This document shows, in pieces, positions 32,763-42,858 of a stretch of DNA of 64,000 nucleotides; position 1 is the first letter of the stretch, and the number at the start of each line of letters is the position of its first letter. The stretch spans positions 310,001 through 374,000 of the forward strand of contig CM050002.1 of assembly GCA_016630955.3 (NCBI GenBank). Direction: 5' to 3'. Both the position numbers and the translations under genes were made by a program. The notes below the pieces were generated by a model. That model was not told the DNA's origin. It worked only from the letters and a program-made list of their open reading frames with translations, and searched no databases. The DNA comes from Didymella arachidicola. Its lineage: Eukaryota; Ascomycota; Dothideomycetes; Pleosporales; Didymellaceae.

Positions 32763-35700
32763 TTAACGCTCACCCATATCCTGCAGCGGTACGTATCTCG
32801 CCTCCTCCTTATTCCTCCTGAACGCGGACCAAGAATCAACGACCCAATCGCGGACCGTGCTGAGCACACCCGCTTGCGGAATCTCCTCCCTCTCCTTTTC
32901 GTTCGCGGGTACCTCCGCCCCAGGATCCAGCAGACTGACCTTCATCCAGCTAGGTCTCCTCCAGAATTTCAGGTGCAGACTCGACAACACAACCGATACC
33001 GAGGAACAGGCCATAGCAGCGCCAGCGGCCATAGGATGCAGACTCAGTCCCCAAGGGAGAAAGAAGCCCATGGCAAACGGCAGACCGATAAAGTTGTACA
33101 TGCACGCCCATGCCAGGTTCAACTTGATTCTGCGGAAGATAGACCTCGACAGACACAGGCTCGCAGGAATAGCTAACAGATCAGTGTTCGACATCAACAC
33201 AATAGACGCAGCTTCCATAGCCACATCTGTGCCGGTCGACAATGCGATACCGATGTCTGCGGAAGCCAAGGCGGGACTATCGTTGATGCCATCGCCCACC
33301 ATACCCACGCACAACCCGCGGGACTGCATGTCTGCAACGATGCTCTTCTTGTCCGCAGGCGTGGCGGACGCGTGGACGTCTTCATTTGCGATCCCGACCG
33401 CGGCTGCGACTACGAGAGCCGACGCGGACGTGTCGCCCGTCACGATGCTGGAAGAGATGCCAAGGCGCTTGAGCGCGAGCACGACGGCACGGGCTGAGGG
33501 CTTGATAGTATCGGAGAGGTTGAGGGCGCCGGTGTAAGACGTGCCGATGGCGGTGTGGATGGTAGTGATGCCTGCGGAGCGCGACGGAGTCTGGGCGTTG
33601 GGGTTGGGCGTGAGAGGCTCGTCGACGAGGTCTGGGACGACGACGTTGTTGGCAAGCAGGAAGGCGGCGTTGCCAATAAGGACCCTGTAGCGCGTTCGGG
33701 GGCCGGAGACCGCGGCTTCGACGTTCGCACTGATGCCTTTGCCGACTGTGGCTTCAAAGTCGCCAACTGCGCCGTCGAGGTTGCCGTCGGTGCCGAGGCG
33801 AAGATGCTCTTTGGAGGCACGTACGATGGCTTTGGCGATGGGGTGCTCCGAGCCCATTTCCGCAAGGCCGATGAGCGTCCACCAGAGGTTCTTCTTGGCG
33901 GCCCATTCGCCCTGGATGTCGGCGCGCGAGACGCTCATTTTGCCGATGGTGAGAGTGCCGGTCTTGTCGAAAACGATATGGTTGATCTTGGTGGCGGTCT
34001 CAAGAGCGGCACCACCCTTGACAAGTATGCCTTGCTCAGCGCCGACACCGGTACCGACCATGACGGCGGTGGGGGTCGCGAGACCGAGGGCGCAGGGACA
34101 GGCAAAGACGATGACAGCAATGCATAACTTGACGCAGACCATGAGCTTGCCGCCGCTGGCGTGGTTGAGGAAGACCTTCGGTGGGTAGGGCAGGATATGG
34201 CTCAAGACCATCCAAGCGACGAAAGTGGCAAGACCAAGCGTGATGATGATGGGGACGAAATAACCAGCGACGGTATCGGCAAGACGCTGGATAGGAGCAC
34301 GGCTGGTCTGAGCCTCCTGTACGAGACGAACGATCTGACTGAGTTGGGTATCACGACCAGCACGAGTAACGATGAACTCCATACGGGCTGCACCGTTTAC
34401 GGTACCAGCCATCAGGAGAGCTCCCTTCTTCTTCAAGATAGGCATCGCTTCACCAGTCACCATACTCTCGTCGATGTAGGACTCACCACGAGTGACTGTA
34501 CCGTCGGCGGGAATCTTGTCACCTGGGCGGAGGATGACAACGTCACCAACTTCAATAAGTTCAGTTGCAATGACCCGCTCCTCGGCCGCATTGACGTCCA
34601 TGGAAGGACGGCCACCTTTCTCATCGACAACGTCCCAGCCCTCAGCGGCCTTTGCAGCAGCGATGGGGTCAGCGTATATAGTAGCCATGGACGGTGCGAG
34701 GGACATGAGCCTAGATAGGGCTTTGGAGGTTTGACCCTTGGCGCGGTTCTCAAGGAAGCGTCCCAAGCTGATGAATGTGAACAGCATAGTGCTAGTGTCG
34801 AACAGCGTCGTAGGCTTGGTGTGTGGAGGTACAAAGATGGACACGAGCATGGATGCAACGCTAAAAAAGAAGGCGGCCGAAGTACCGAGAACGACCAGGA
34901 CATCCATGGTCGGAGACCCGTGACTGAGAGACTTGTACGCAGAGATGTAGAAGCGCTTGCCGATGCCGAATTGCACCGGGATGGTGAGAGCGAGACAGAC
35001 GACATCACCAAGATAGAGACCGGGTATGATCCTGATTCTGCCGTAGTCGAGGAAGGGTAGAAACATGGGGAAAATCATGCTGGTGAGGAAGACTGGGAGG
35101 GCGAACCAAGCCGAGAAGATGACGGCTCGTCTCCATTCTTGGATCTCTTTTGTTTTTGCGAGGGACTCGAGTTGTGCGTTGTTGTCATCAGAGTCTGAGA
35201 CCAGTGCGTTGTAACCTGCAGCTTCAATGGCTTCCACTACAGCCCTTAATCCAACAATCTGCGGCTCGCGCTTGACTATGGCCCTGGATGTGGCGAAGTT
35301 GATCTGCGCGGAAAGGATGCCGGGGCGGTTTCTGAGCAGGCCCTCGAGCTCCTGTGCAGCTTCCACGTCTGGCAGACCGTAGATCTTGAGGTGTATCGGC
35401 GCGTTGCCCGAAGATGTCTGGTGCATGTTGGCGTCTTCTGACGACAGAATCGTAGCATCAAACCCGCAGTCTTCAATGGTCTCGGCAATCTTCTCTGCGC
35501 TGAGCTTAGAGGGGTCGTGAACCAGCACCGCACGATTTGCGAGCAAGCTGATGTTGAACTGGTAGACTCCAGGCACGTCCTTGAAGCCACCCTCGATGGC
35601 AGATGTGCAGGCTCCGCAAGTCATGCCCTCGACCGCCACGGTGGTGGTCATTGTTTTCGACTTGTTTGCACCCTTGCTCTTTTTCGGCGCAGGGGTGTCA

Positions 35701-36251
35701 GCGACGGTTTCGAGCACGTTTGCGTCAAAGCCAACGTCTTCTATTGTTTCGGCCAGCTGGTCTGGGGTGATGACCTTGGTCCAGTGCTCAATGACAGCGC
35801 GCTCTGAGAGTAGCGATATGCTGAACGACTTGATGCCCGCTACGTCTTTGAATGCGCCCTCTACCGCCGAAGTGCAGGCGCCGCATGTCATGCCGCCCAC
35901 GGAGAGCGTAGTGGTCGACAGGCCGTCATTTGCTAGCAGGCCGTCCTCTTCGTTGTCCGAGTCACTCAGAAAGTGGTCGTCGGTGGTTTGCGTGGTGGGC
36001 AGGTCTGTTGAGAGCACCTCGGCATCAAAGCCCCTGTCCTCGATGATGTCCCTGACCTCATCGGCAGAGATGACCTCGGGGTCATGGGAGATGACGGCGC
36101 GCTCCATGACCAGACTGATGGACACGTTCCCGACCCCAGCCACGCCCTGGAAGCCCGTCTCAATGGCAGAGGTACACGCGCCGCATGTCATGCCCTCGAC
36201 CTTTAGCGTTGTGGTCGCCATGTGCGCCGTTGCGCCCTTGTTGGATGCCAT
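32763..36251 (-). CDS. CCC2: CCC2-type copper-transporting P1B ATPase with three N-terminal HMA domains
   Basis: A single 1162-aa frame. Three heavy-metal-associated domains start near residues 14, 112 and 203, each with GMTCGACTSA or GMTCGACTSAVE (CxxC copper sites). The ATPase core then shows TGEA (about 600, actuator), the CPC ion-binding motif in VFACPCALGLATP (about 717), the phosphorylation site DKTGTLT (about 762), SEHPIAKA (the His-Pro of the nucleotide domain) and GDGINDSPAL (about 987), with eight expected membrane helices. Homologues pump Cu(I) into the late Golgi to load multicopper oxidases such as ferroxidases and laccases. Yeast Ccc2 has two HMA domains, so three is at the larger end. 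All catalytic residues are present. Confidence 0.96.
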   Translation of the reverse strand: MASNKGATAHMATTTLKVEGMTCGACTSAIETGFQGVAGVGNVSISLVMERAVISHDPEVISADEVRDIIEDRGFDAEVLSTDLPTTQTTDDHFLSDSDNEEDGLLANDGLSTTTLSVGGMTCGACTSAVEGAFKDVAGIKSFSISLLSERAVIEHWTKVITPDQLAETIEDVGFDANVLETVADTPAPKKSKGANKSKTMTTTVAVEGMTCGACTSAIEGGFKDVPGVYQFNISLLANRAVLVHDPSKLSAEKIAETIEDCGFDATILSSEDANMHQTSSGNAPIHLKIYGLPDVEAAQELEGLLRNRPGILSAQINFATSRAIVKREPQIVGLRAVVEAIEAAGYNALVSDSDDNNAQLESLAKTKEIQEWRRAVIFSAWFALPVFLTSMIFPMFLPFLDYGRIRIIPGLYLGDVVCLALTIPVQFGIGKRFYISAYKSLSHGSPTMDVLVVLGTSAAFFFSVASMLVSIFVPPHTKPTTLFDTSTMLFTFISLGRFLENRAKGQTSKALSRLMSLAPSMATIYADPIAAAKAAEGWDVVDEKGGRPSMDVNAAEERVIATELIEVGDVVILRPGDKIPADGTVTRGESYIDESMVTGEAMPILKKKGALLMAGTVNGAARMEFIVTRAGRDTQLSQIVRLVQEAQTSRAPIQRLADTVAGYFVPIIITLGLATFVAWMVLSHILPYPPKVFLNHASGGKLMVCVKLCIAVIVFACPCALGLATPTAVMVGTGVGAEQGILVKGGAALETATKINHIVFDKTGTLTIGKMSVSRADIQGEWAAKKNLWWTLIGLAEMGSEHPIAKAIVRASKEHLRLGTDGNLDGAVGDFEATVGKGISANVEAAVSGPRTRYRVLIGNAAFLLANNVVVPDLVDEPLTPNPNAQTPSRSAGITTIHTAIGTSYTGALNLSDTIKPSARAVVLALKRLGISSSIVTGDTSASALVVAAAVGIANEDVHASATPADKKSIVADMQSRGLCVGMVGDGINDSPALASADIGIALSTGTDVAMEAASIVLMSNTDLLAIPASLCLSRSIFRRIKLNLAWACMYNFIGLPFAMGFFLPWGLSLHPMAAGAAMACSSVSVVLSSLHLKFWRRPSWMKVSLLDPGAEVPANEKEREEIPQAGVLSTVRDWVVDSWSAFRRNKEEARYVPLQDMGER

Positions 36252-36279
36252 GGCGGATGTGTGAAGCGGCTCGCGCTGT

Positions 36280-36309
36280 TGGTGTGTGTAGAGGTGTGTG
36301 TGTGTGTGT
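36280..36309. repeat. GT/TG microsatellite
   Basis: Two TG runs separated by TAGAGG, lying 29 bp upstream of the copper ATPase start codon and so probably in its 5' leader or core promoter. Confidence 0.8.
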
Positions 36310-37412
36310 CCCTTTCTTGTGTTCTCGTGGCCCTAGGGGAGGGCATACGCAAATGTGCCTGTCAGCGCAGCGCCGTGTGCGGGCACTCGTGCAGATAGGG
36401 CGGAGTCGCGCAGGATGAGCGGATCGACCGTTTTATTGCGACATACGAGGGGGAGGTCGAGGGCGAACAGTGCAGGGGAGCGGCGCAGCAAACAAGAAAA
36501 AAGTATCGCCAACTGCAGAAGACCAGCTTCAAAGGTGACAGATGGCGGGTTAGGGTGATGCGGCGCTGAGCAGAATGGCAGTTCCGGTGCTGATTAAAGC
36601 ACGACGCCTCCGGGCCGGCAGAGTGGGGACACAGCGAGATTCCCGTAACGGTTTGATTGGAAGTGCTAAGAATGGAGCTCCACGGGCTGACGCTTGTCGT
36701 GGCACGGCGTCAGCTGCTCCTGGCAACAAGTGCAGCCAGAGACGGATGGCAGATGGAGGCAGATGGAGGCAGTTAGGACGAGAAGTGCAGATGCAGAAGC
36801 GGAGGCAGAGGCCGATGCAGGGGAGCTACGGTTGTTCAGCTTATACCGCCAGCCTCTGCGGCGACGACAGTGTTTGCGCTGGGCGTGCTGAAACGGGAAG
36901 GTCCTCGGATGCGCAGACGATGCCGAGCTGAGACGAGCGCAGCCTCAGGTGTTCGCATCCAGGGCAGTGCTGTGGTACCAGGCTAAGCAGTGTAATCAGT
37001 ACACCACTTGCGCCTGATGGCACAGTGAGCGAGCGACCCTGCATGGTGGGAGGAACAATGGACGTGGAACACGCAGACACGTCGAGCCAGCCAGCCACCC
37101 AACGCTGGGACGGGCAGAGAGGCCGAGAGAGCTTCCAACGTTGGTACAGCTCGCTTGTCATGTGGGTGGGAGTAGTCTCGTACCAAAGAAAGATGTGCGC
37201 CGTAGCCAAAGAACGACGTCCGGAGTGTGCTGTGCAAGACGGCATTTGCTGACATGGCACCTCCAGCTCTGACCGGCTGTATGTCATGTCTCGCCAGAGT
37301 CAACGAGCACGTTTCATGTTCCGGATCGCCTCAGGCACACGGCACTGCGCGTAAAACACGATGCTCGCCTGCAGCCGCGACAGGTCTGGTGTTGACTGTC
37401 CAGGCACACGGA

Positions 37413-37448
37413 CAGAGACCTGGCCAGAGACCTGGCCAGAGACCTGGC
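37413..37448. repeat. Three perfect copies of a 12-bp unit
   Basis: CAGAGACCTGGC is repeated three times without change, about 150 bp upstream of the CSN7 start codon. Confidence 0.9.
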
Positions 37449-37594
37449 TGCGGGCGAGTGGGGCAGCGCCGTGGGGCAGCCTCGCCAAGCAGCGGCCTCC
37501 GCCATCACGCTCTCCGCAAACAACCACGGCCTGCTGCACTGCCGTTGGCATCATCTCCGCAAGACCACCCCGCCGCGGCTCGCCTCCAGCCAAC

Positions 37595-38474
37595 ATGGAG
37601 CAGACCAAGGCGCTCAACGCCCTCGAGCCCTTTCTTGCCCTCAGCAAGTCGGCCACATCGCCGCGCGCCGCCTCGGACCTCGTCGTGCAGGCCACCAGTG
37701 CACCCAACACGTACGTCTTCGCCGAGCTGCTGCAGACGCCCAACATCCAGGCTCTGCGCAGCTCGCCCGAGCACGCGCCATACCTGGCCCTGCTGGACAT
37801 CTTCGCCTGGGGCACCTGGGCCGACTACAAGGGTCTGTCCCCCCACTGCTCGGCAGCGCTGCACAAAGTACCCACGCGCTGATGATCTGACAGCCAACTC
37901 GTCGCTGCCCAAGCTCTCGGCTCAGCAGCATCAGAAGCTTCTCCTCCTCTCCCTGCTCCCCCTCAGCCACTCCCACGCAACCCTCACCTACGCCGCCCTG
38001 CAAGCTGCCCTCGACCTGCCCAGCGCCCGCGCCCTCGAGCAACTCATCACGCACGCCATCTACGCCGGCCTCCTCACCGCCACACTCGATCCCGCCCGCA
38101 GCCGCGTCGCCGTGACCAGCATCGCACCCTTGCGCGACCTAGCACCGGGCTCGCTCCCCGCGCTGCAGTCGACACTGGCAACATGGAGCACGCGGTGCGA
38201 CGCAGCCCTCGCAGACTTGGAGGCTCAGGTCGAAAGAGTCAAGAGCGATGCGGTGCAGCGCGAGAAGATGCGCCGCAAGAAGGAGCGCGCGATCGAGGTG
38301 CAGACCAGCGAGGACAAGGGCGCGGGGAAGCGCGGCCCGGAGATGAGGGGCGGGTTTGGCGACGAGGATGCCATGGACATTGACCAGGAGGGAGCCAGCG
38401 GGAGGGTGACGCGGGGCGCGAAGCGGGGCGCCGGCGCGCTTGGATTCGGGGGCACGGGCAGGCGGTTGGGATGA
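37595..38474 (+). CDS. COP9 signalosome subunit 7-like PCI protein, two exons
   Basis: Exons 37595-37832 and 37894-38474 (61-bp intron; donor GTCTGT, acceptor CTGACAG) give 272 aa. Splicing turns WADYKG into WADYKANSSLPKLSAQQ, the expected Csn7 linker before KLLLLSLLPLSH. Residues about 55-195 form the helical repeat and winged helix of a PCI domain (YAALQAALDLPSARALEQLI, then HAIYAGLL). A long charged helix (residues 200-235, RVKSDAVQREKMRRKKERA) and a Gly/Arg-rich tail follow. Csn7 is a structural subunit of the nuclear COP9 signalosome, which removes Nedd8 from cullins and in fungi affects development and secondary metabolism. It is GC-rich but otherwise normal. Confusion with eIF3m, another PCI protein, is possible but less likely at this length. 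Confidence 0.85.
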
Positions 38475-38950
38475 GCGAGTGGGCGGGACTGAGATACAAC
38501 GCGAGACAGGACGAAGAGGGACAAGTCGTGGGCTTCGAGCTACGAATTCCAGCCCGAGCATACAGGCGCAGAGGCAAGCCGCAAGCCTCAGACGCCTGGA
38601 GAGGACGCTTGAGCGAGGCTCAGAGCACACGTGTGGGAACAGCACTGCCAGCAGACTGACACGACATGACGAGACAAGGAATAATGTAAAGTCCATGCTT
38701 GCCTATGACCATGTGCCTGCCATGCAACCGTGACCAACCTCGTCCATCTATATACATGCAAAGCCCAGAACATGACCTGGGGTATCCAAATCCAACTCTT
38801 GTGGGCGCCTCGGACGCCTTGAACACCTGTAATGCAGGAATGGAATGCGTAGGTGCATCAACCAACCAGACTAAATCTAACGTGAATCCAGACAGAATCC
38901 AGACAGAATCCACAGAACCTTCCAGCAAATGCAGACAGAAGACGCTGCAC
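38475..38950. other. Convergent 3' flanks
   Basis: 476 bp between the CSN7 stop and the stop of the minus-strand acidic protein. I see no credible gene or RNA. A short direct repeat (cagacagaatcca) occurs near 38890-38911. Confidence 0.45.
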
Positions 38951-39844
38951 TTAGGCGGGCGCGCCAGCTTGCCGGAGCACGCTCTCCTGGCCGTGGTCGG
39001 CGGCTGCTGCGCTCATCGACACCATCTGGGCGTTGGCGACGAGCTGGCCGGCCATGGTCCGCAGGGCCTCGCGCGTGGCGTCAATGTTCAGCTCGCCCCG
39101 CTCTTGGGCCTCTTTGAGATAGGCCTCCCACTCGGGATCCATGGGGACGTTGTTGCCCTGGTCGCGCAGGGCGGCGGCGTGCAGCAAGCGGGCGTTGAGC
39201 TCGAAGCCCACGCTTTCCGTGAGGTGGTCGTTGGTCTCGTCGTCGTCGTCGTCGTCGTCGTTGTTGTCGCTGTCGTCGTCTTGCATGTCCTGATCTTGCG
39301 CCGGCCGCTCGTCGTGCGTGTGGCGTGTGGGGATGCCAGCGCCCTCGGCGCCCGCGTCTGCAGGCGCCGACGACGACGACGGAACGCGCTCAATCTCGAC
39401 CTCGATGTGCGTCTTGACGTTGATGCCCTTGCGCCCCCTCACGGCGCGGTTGTCGACCCAGGCGCCAATCTCCATGCCCGTTGTGTCGACGACCTTGACG
39501 CCCTCGTCGCGCTCGTAGCGCTCACGCGCCCAGAGGGTGCCTTCCCAGCGGCAGAAGCCCTGGATCTCACTTTCCGTCAGGCCCAGGGCGTCAAAGGCAG
39601 CGAACAGCCGTCGGTGGTGCGGGAAGCGGCCGAGTCGTTTGCGGTGCGGGCCGTGGGCGTAGTTGAGCCCGGGGTAGCGCGCCTCGATGGTGTCGAGCGA
39701 GCCGTAGAAGTTGGCCGTCTCGATGCGGACTTCGCCGACGAGGTTTTTGGAGAGATGTGCCGAGAACGAGGGCGGGTCGGTGGGAGACGGCGCGGGGAAG
39801 AGGTAGCTGTAGACGAGGACGGAGATGGGCGTTTTGCGGTGCAT
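38951..39844 (-). CDS. Hypothetical conserved-looking protein with an Asp-rich run, 297 aa
   Basis: I do not recognise the family. The first 155 residues look folded (ISVLVYSYLFPAPSPTDP; VRIETANFYGSLDTIEARYP; IQGFCRWEGTLWARERYERD; GAWVDNRAVRGRKG). A linker at about 170-215 contains an Asp run (DDDSDNNDDDDDDDETND). The C-terminal part (220-297) is helical. No signal peptide, membrane segment or metal-site pattern is evident. A 555-codon frame lies antisense to it, but that one is all Arg, Val, Gly and Ala with no domain, so the minus strand is the likelier coding strand. The Asp run is encoded by a GTC/GTT triplet tract on the + strand (about 39236-39280). Confidence 0.62.
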   Translation of the reverse strand: MHRKTPISVLVYSYLFPAPSPTDPPSFSAHLSKNLVGEVRIETANFYGSLDTIEARYPGLNYAHGPHRKRLGRFPHHRRLFAAFDALGLTESEIQGFCRWEGTLWARERYERDEGVKVVDTTGMEIGAWVDNRAVRGRKGINVKTHIEVEIERVPSSSSAPADAGAEGAGIPTRHTHDERPAQDQDMQDDDSDNNDDDDDDDETNDHLTESVGFELNARLLHAAALRDQGNNVPMDPEWEAYLKEAQERGELNIDATREALRTMAGQLVANAQMVSMSAAAADHGQESVLRQAGAPA

Positions 39845-41725
39845 GCTGGCGGTGGGCGGTGGGCGGTGGGCGAGATTCGGAGAAGCGGTGGACGGGCCGG
39901 GCGAGTCGGGCGGTGGTGTTGCTCAGGAGTCGGCGATGCCTGGCTGGTTTGGGCGGGCGCGGCAAGCAGGCGCTGCGCTGCGCTGAGGCGTGCTAGGCTG
40001 GCTCGCGCCTTCGCTGCGACGAGCTGCGGACGGGTGAGGCGTGACCGCTTCGAGTGCGCCGCTGTCGGCTTCCGTCCGTCGTCAAACGCTCGTAGAGGGC
40101 GCTCGGTAGCCGTGCGGCCTGAGCGAGTCTGGGACCGGAGTCGTGTCGACGTGTCGCGGCCGCGGATGGCTGCGAATGCGCTTCTTGCAGGCGCAGTGTC
40201 GGGACGGCGTGCGGGCTCAGCGAGGCTGCAGGCCCGGGTGTTGCTGGGAGACGGTCTTTTTGCTGGGAGACGCGCGGAAGGGACTCTGCACACAAGCCGC
40301 ACGCAGCGCAGAACAGCAGATGCACAGCGAGAACCACCCGTGGACAGCACAGCGACCTCCTCGTGAGAGCAGGCGGGACAAAGGGCAGGCAGGCGGCAGC
40401 AGCAGCAGCAGCAGGACAGCTTGGACAAGCAAAGGGGGCACGGCGACGGGATATAGCACCGCACCGCTCACCGCCAACTCGCGCACTCCATCAGCCCAGG
40501 GACCGCCCACGCACGCTCTGTCAAAGATGCTCACGGCTGCCCTTCTAGACCAGGGCCCGCCACGAGAGCCCCCCCCCGGACAGCCACTCGCTGCTGTGCT
40601 TGGCGCCCTGAACCGGCGAGCCGACTCGGCGCCGGCGACGCGGCCAACGCGGGACGACCAGATGCCTGCCCATCACTCGCTCCAGCCTCCCGCCAGTCGC
40701 TCGCACGCTGTCGTTGCCGTCTTCGCTGTCAGATTCTGTGCTCTGCGTTGCCCCTCTGCCCAATCGACGCCCTGGTGAGCTGCAGCCCGCGGCGACGTGC
40801 ATGGGGAACCCGTGTGAACCACTCCACTGGCCGCCTGTGCTCCACCACCTCGAGTCCTCGTCCCGCCTGCAAGGGCGTCCACATTACAATCCTACAATGC
40901 CATGCAATGCCACACAATGCCACTGTGTGCCCTTGGTATGCCGTGTCTGAGCAGCCGCTATGCGTTCGACTTGCCAACGACAATTCACTGCCTTGAAACA
41001 ACGTCCCATGTTTAGTCACATGTTTAATCACATGCTGAGTCACATGCCAAGTAACATGCCAAGTCACATGCTAAGTCACATGTTAAGTCACATGTTCACC
41101 ATCACCTGGCGTGTCGCACTTCGCACCCCATACATCGTGACCCACTGCATCGTGAATTGCCCATTGGGCAAGTGTGGCGACTACACCTCGCTGCACACGG
41201 CTACTGCTGCCTATCCTGACATTCTGCGACGTTGTTTCCATCACGTTCCTGTCTAAAGCATCGTACGCGTCTCTGCTGATGCACTGCATCTCGTGCGTTC
41301 TCCGGCGCTCCACGTCCAAGGTTCGAGGACGTGCCAAGTCTAATCGACGGCATTCGAGAGGTAGCCAACAGCCAACATCATACTATCAAATATATCAGCG
41401 TATCCATTGCAAAGGTCTCAAACAAAAAGTCGTACCTAAGAACATCACATGTCACAGTCAACAGCATTGCGTGGGATCCAATCGTTTTGTTATCTCCATT
41501 TACCTGTTACACATGTCCCTGATGCTCGCTTTGCTGGGCGAAGCGTTGACGCCAACCAAACGACCTTGTTTCGCTGCCAGGTACGAGGTACCGGTTCCTC
41601 AACCTTTCGTCGTGATCCATCCTACCGTGTGCTGACTACCTCGGCGCGCTACTCGGACTCAAAGTCACTGCGAGCACAGTTGGAGCCCTAGTGATTTTTT
41701 GTGGATTCTTTGAGAGACCGACTGC
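39845..41725. other. 1.9-kb intergenic region with a 12-bp CACATG array
   Basis: The region lies upstream of the acidic protein gene and downstream of the zinc-knuckle gene. It is GC-rich up to about 40800, and frames there overlap on all strands without domains. The one clear structure is the seven-copy repeat at 41016-41099. No RNA gene was recognised. Confidence 0.45.
41016..41099. repeat. Seven tandem 12-bp units containing TCACATG
   Basis: Units TCACATGnnnAn follow each other at exact 12-bp spacing from 41016 to 41099 (for example TCACATGCTAAG and TCACATGTTAAG). Six of seven keep the CACATG core, an E-box-like CANNTG hexamer; the fourth is TAACATG. A partial unit (cccatgtttag) precedes the array. 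Confidence 0.9.
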
Positions 41726-42858
41726 TTACCACTGAGCACTAGCAGTGGCCTGGTCAGCCCAAGATTCTCCAGTACCTCCACCGCTGCTGATATCGTCGTC
41801 AGCCCAACCACCACCTGTGGCAGCAGGCTCGGCGACAGCATCATCCCAACCACCGGTGGCCGCACCAGCATCAGTTGGGGCGTTCCAACCGTTGCCGCTA
41901 CCAGAGTAGGAGCTACCCGTGGCCTCGGGCTCGGGGCAGCGCTTCGCGCCGTGGCCGTACTTGGAGCAGTTGGAGCACTTGACACGGCTCCAATCCTTGG
42001 GCTTGTCGCACTCACGGCTCATATGGCCTTCAGCATCGCAGTTGCGGCAGCGCTCCACACGCGGCTCAGGACAATCCGAGACGTTGTGGCCAGGTTGGAG
42101 GCAGTTGAAGCAGGTGCGACCTCCGCCGCCGCCGCCAGCACGAGGCTTGATGGGCTCGGGGCAATCGGCCTTTCGGTGGCTAGGAGATAGTCAGTCATCT
42201 CTAGTCAATCGATCGTTGCATTGGAGACCCACCCTTCGTTGCCGCAGTTGAAGCAAGCCTGGCCGCCACCACCAGAGCCACCCTGAGGGCACTCAGACTT
42301 GCGGTGACCAACCTCGCCGCATTTGAAGCAGGCCTGGTCGCCTCCACCTCCACCAGCACGGAGTCTAAGAGGCTCAGGGCACTCTGTCTTGCGATGGCTG
42401 CGAGGCAGTTAGTAAGATCGGTTCAGCGGTACGGAACGTTTGACATACCCTTCGAGGCCGCAGTTGAAGCAGGCGCGACCGCCTCCACTACCGCCGCCGC
42501 CATCAGAGGCGGAGGTTCCCCATCCAGCGTTGCCACCACCCTGGGAAGCTGGGTTGAAGCCGGCATCAACCGTGAACCCGGAAGTATCATCGCCCCAAGT
42601 TTCAGCTCCGTTGGCGTTGTTGGAGTCGGCCTTGACATCATTCTCTTTGTTCTTGATTGCCTCTTTCTTGGTGCGGTGACCCTTAGAGTTCTGGTGGGCA
42701 TTCCAGTCCCTCGACATCAGGACTCGGTCGCAAGTCTCGCAGTGAGTCTTCTCGCCGAGCTTCTGCTTCCCCCTGTGGTAAGGATCCGACACTACGCCAG
42801 CAGGAAGAGTGAGCAGATGAGCGCGACCCATGACTGCTGTTCTCTGAGACGCTGGCAT
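41726..42858 (-). CDS. CnjB-type zinc-knuckle protein (C2H2-like finger plus about seven CCHC knuckles), three exons
   Basis: Exons 42858-42449, 42397-42233 and 42179-41726 (introns 51 and 53 bp) give 342 aa. Near the N-terminus is a U1-like finger, HCETCDRVLMSRDWNAHQNS then KGHR. A Gly/Asn/Trp-rich spacer follows, and then a series of CX2CX4HX4C knuckles: CFNCGLEGHRKTEC, CFKCGEVGHRKSEC, CFNCGNEGHRKADC, CFNCLQPGHNVSDC, CRNCDAEGHMSREC and CSNCSKYGHGAKRC. The C-terminus is Gly/Trp/Ala-rich. Both introns fall at the same spot inside a knuckle (after E-G), which points to duplication of an exon module. Such proteins (Gis2/CNBP and fungal CnjB) bind single-stranded RNA or DNA. The start may be the Met at 42831, since a 5'-leader intron is possible further upstream. 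Confidence 0.87.

Larger units (their letters stand above)
36252..37594. other. Divergent intergenic region (CCC2 / CSN7) with microsatellites
   Basis: 1.34 kb between divergent genes, so both promoters lie here. It contains a GT-rich microsatellite (36280-36309) close to the ATPase start, a GGCAGATGGA-type short repeat near 36750-36775, and the 12-bp repeat at 37413-37448. No domain-bearing ORF was found. Confidence 0.45.

Noticed and set aside
37227..37594. Upstream extension of a + strand frame into CSN7
   Set aside because: The frame differs from that of CSN7 exon 1 and contains the 12-bp repeat; the PCI protein starts at 37595.
38699..40366. 555-codon open frame on the + strand
   Set aside because: It is antisense to the 38951-39844 gene, made mostly of Val, Gly, Ala and Arg with no domain. 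GC-rich DNA gives such long chance frames.
40981..41110. CRISPR-like regular repeat
   Set aside because: The 12-bp units have no spacers and the genome is fungal; it is a simple tandem array.
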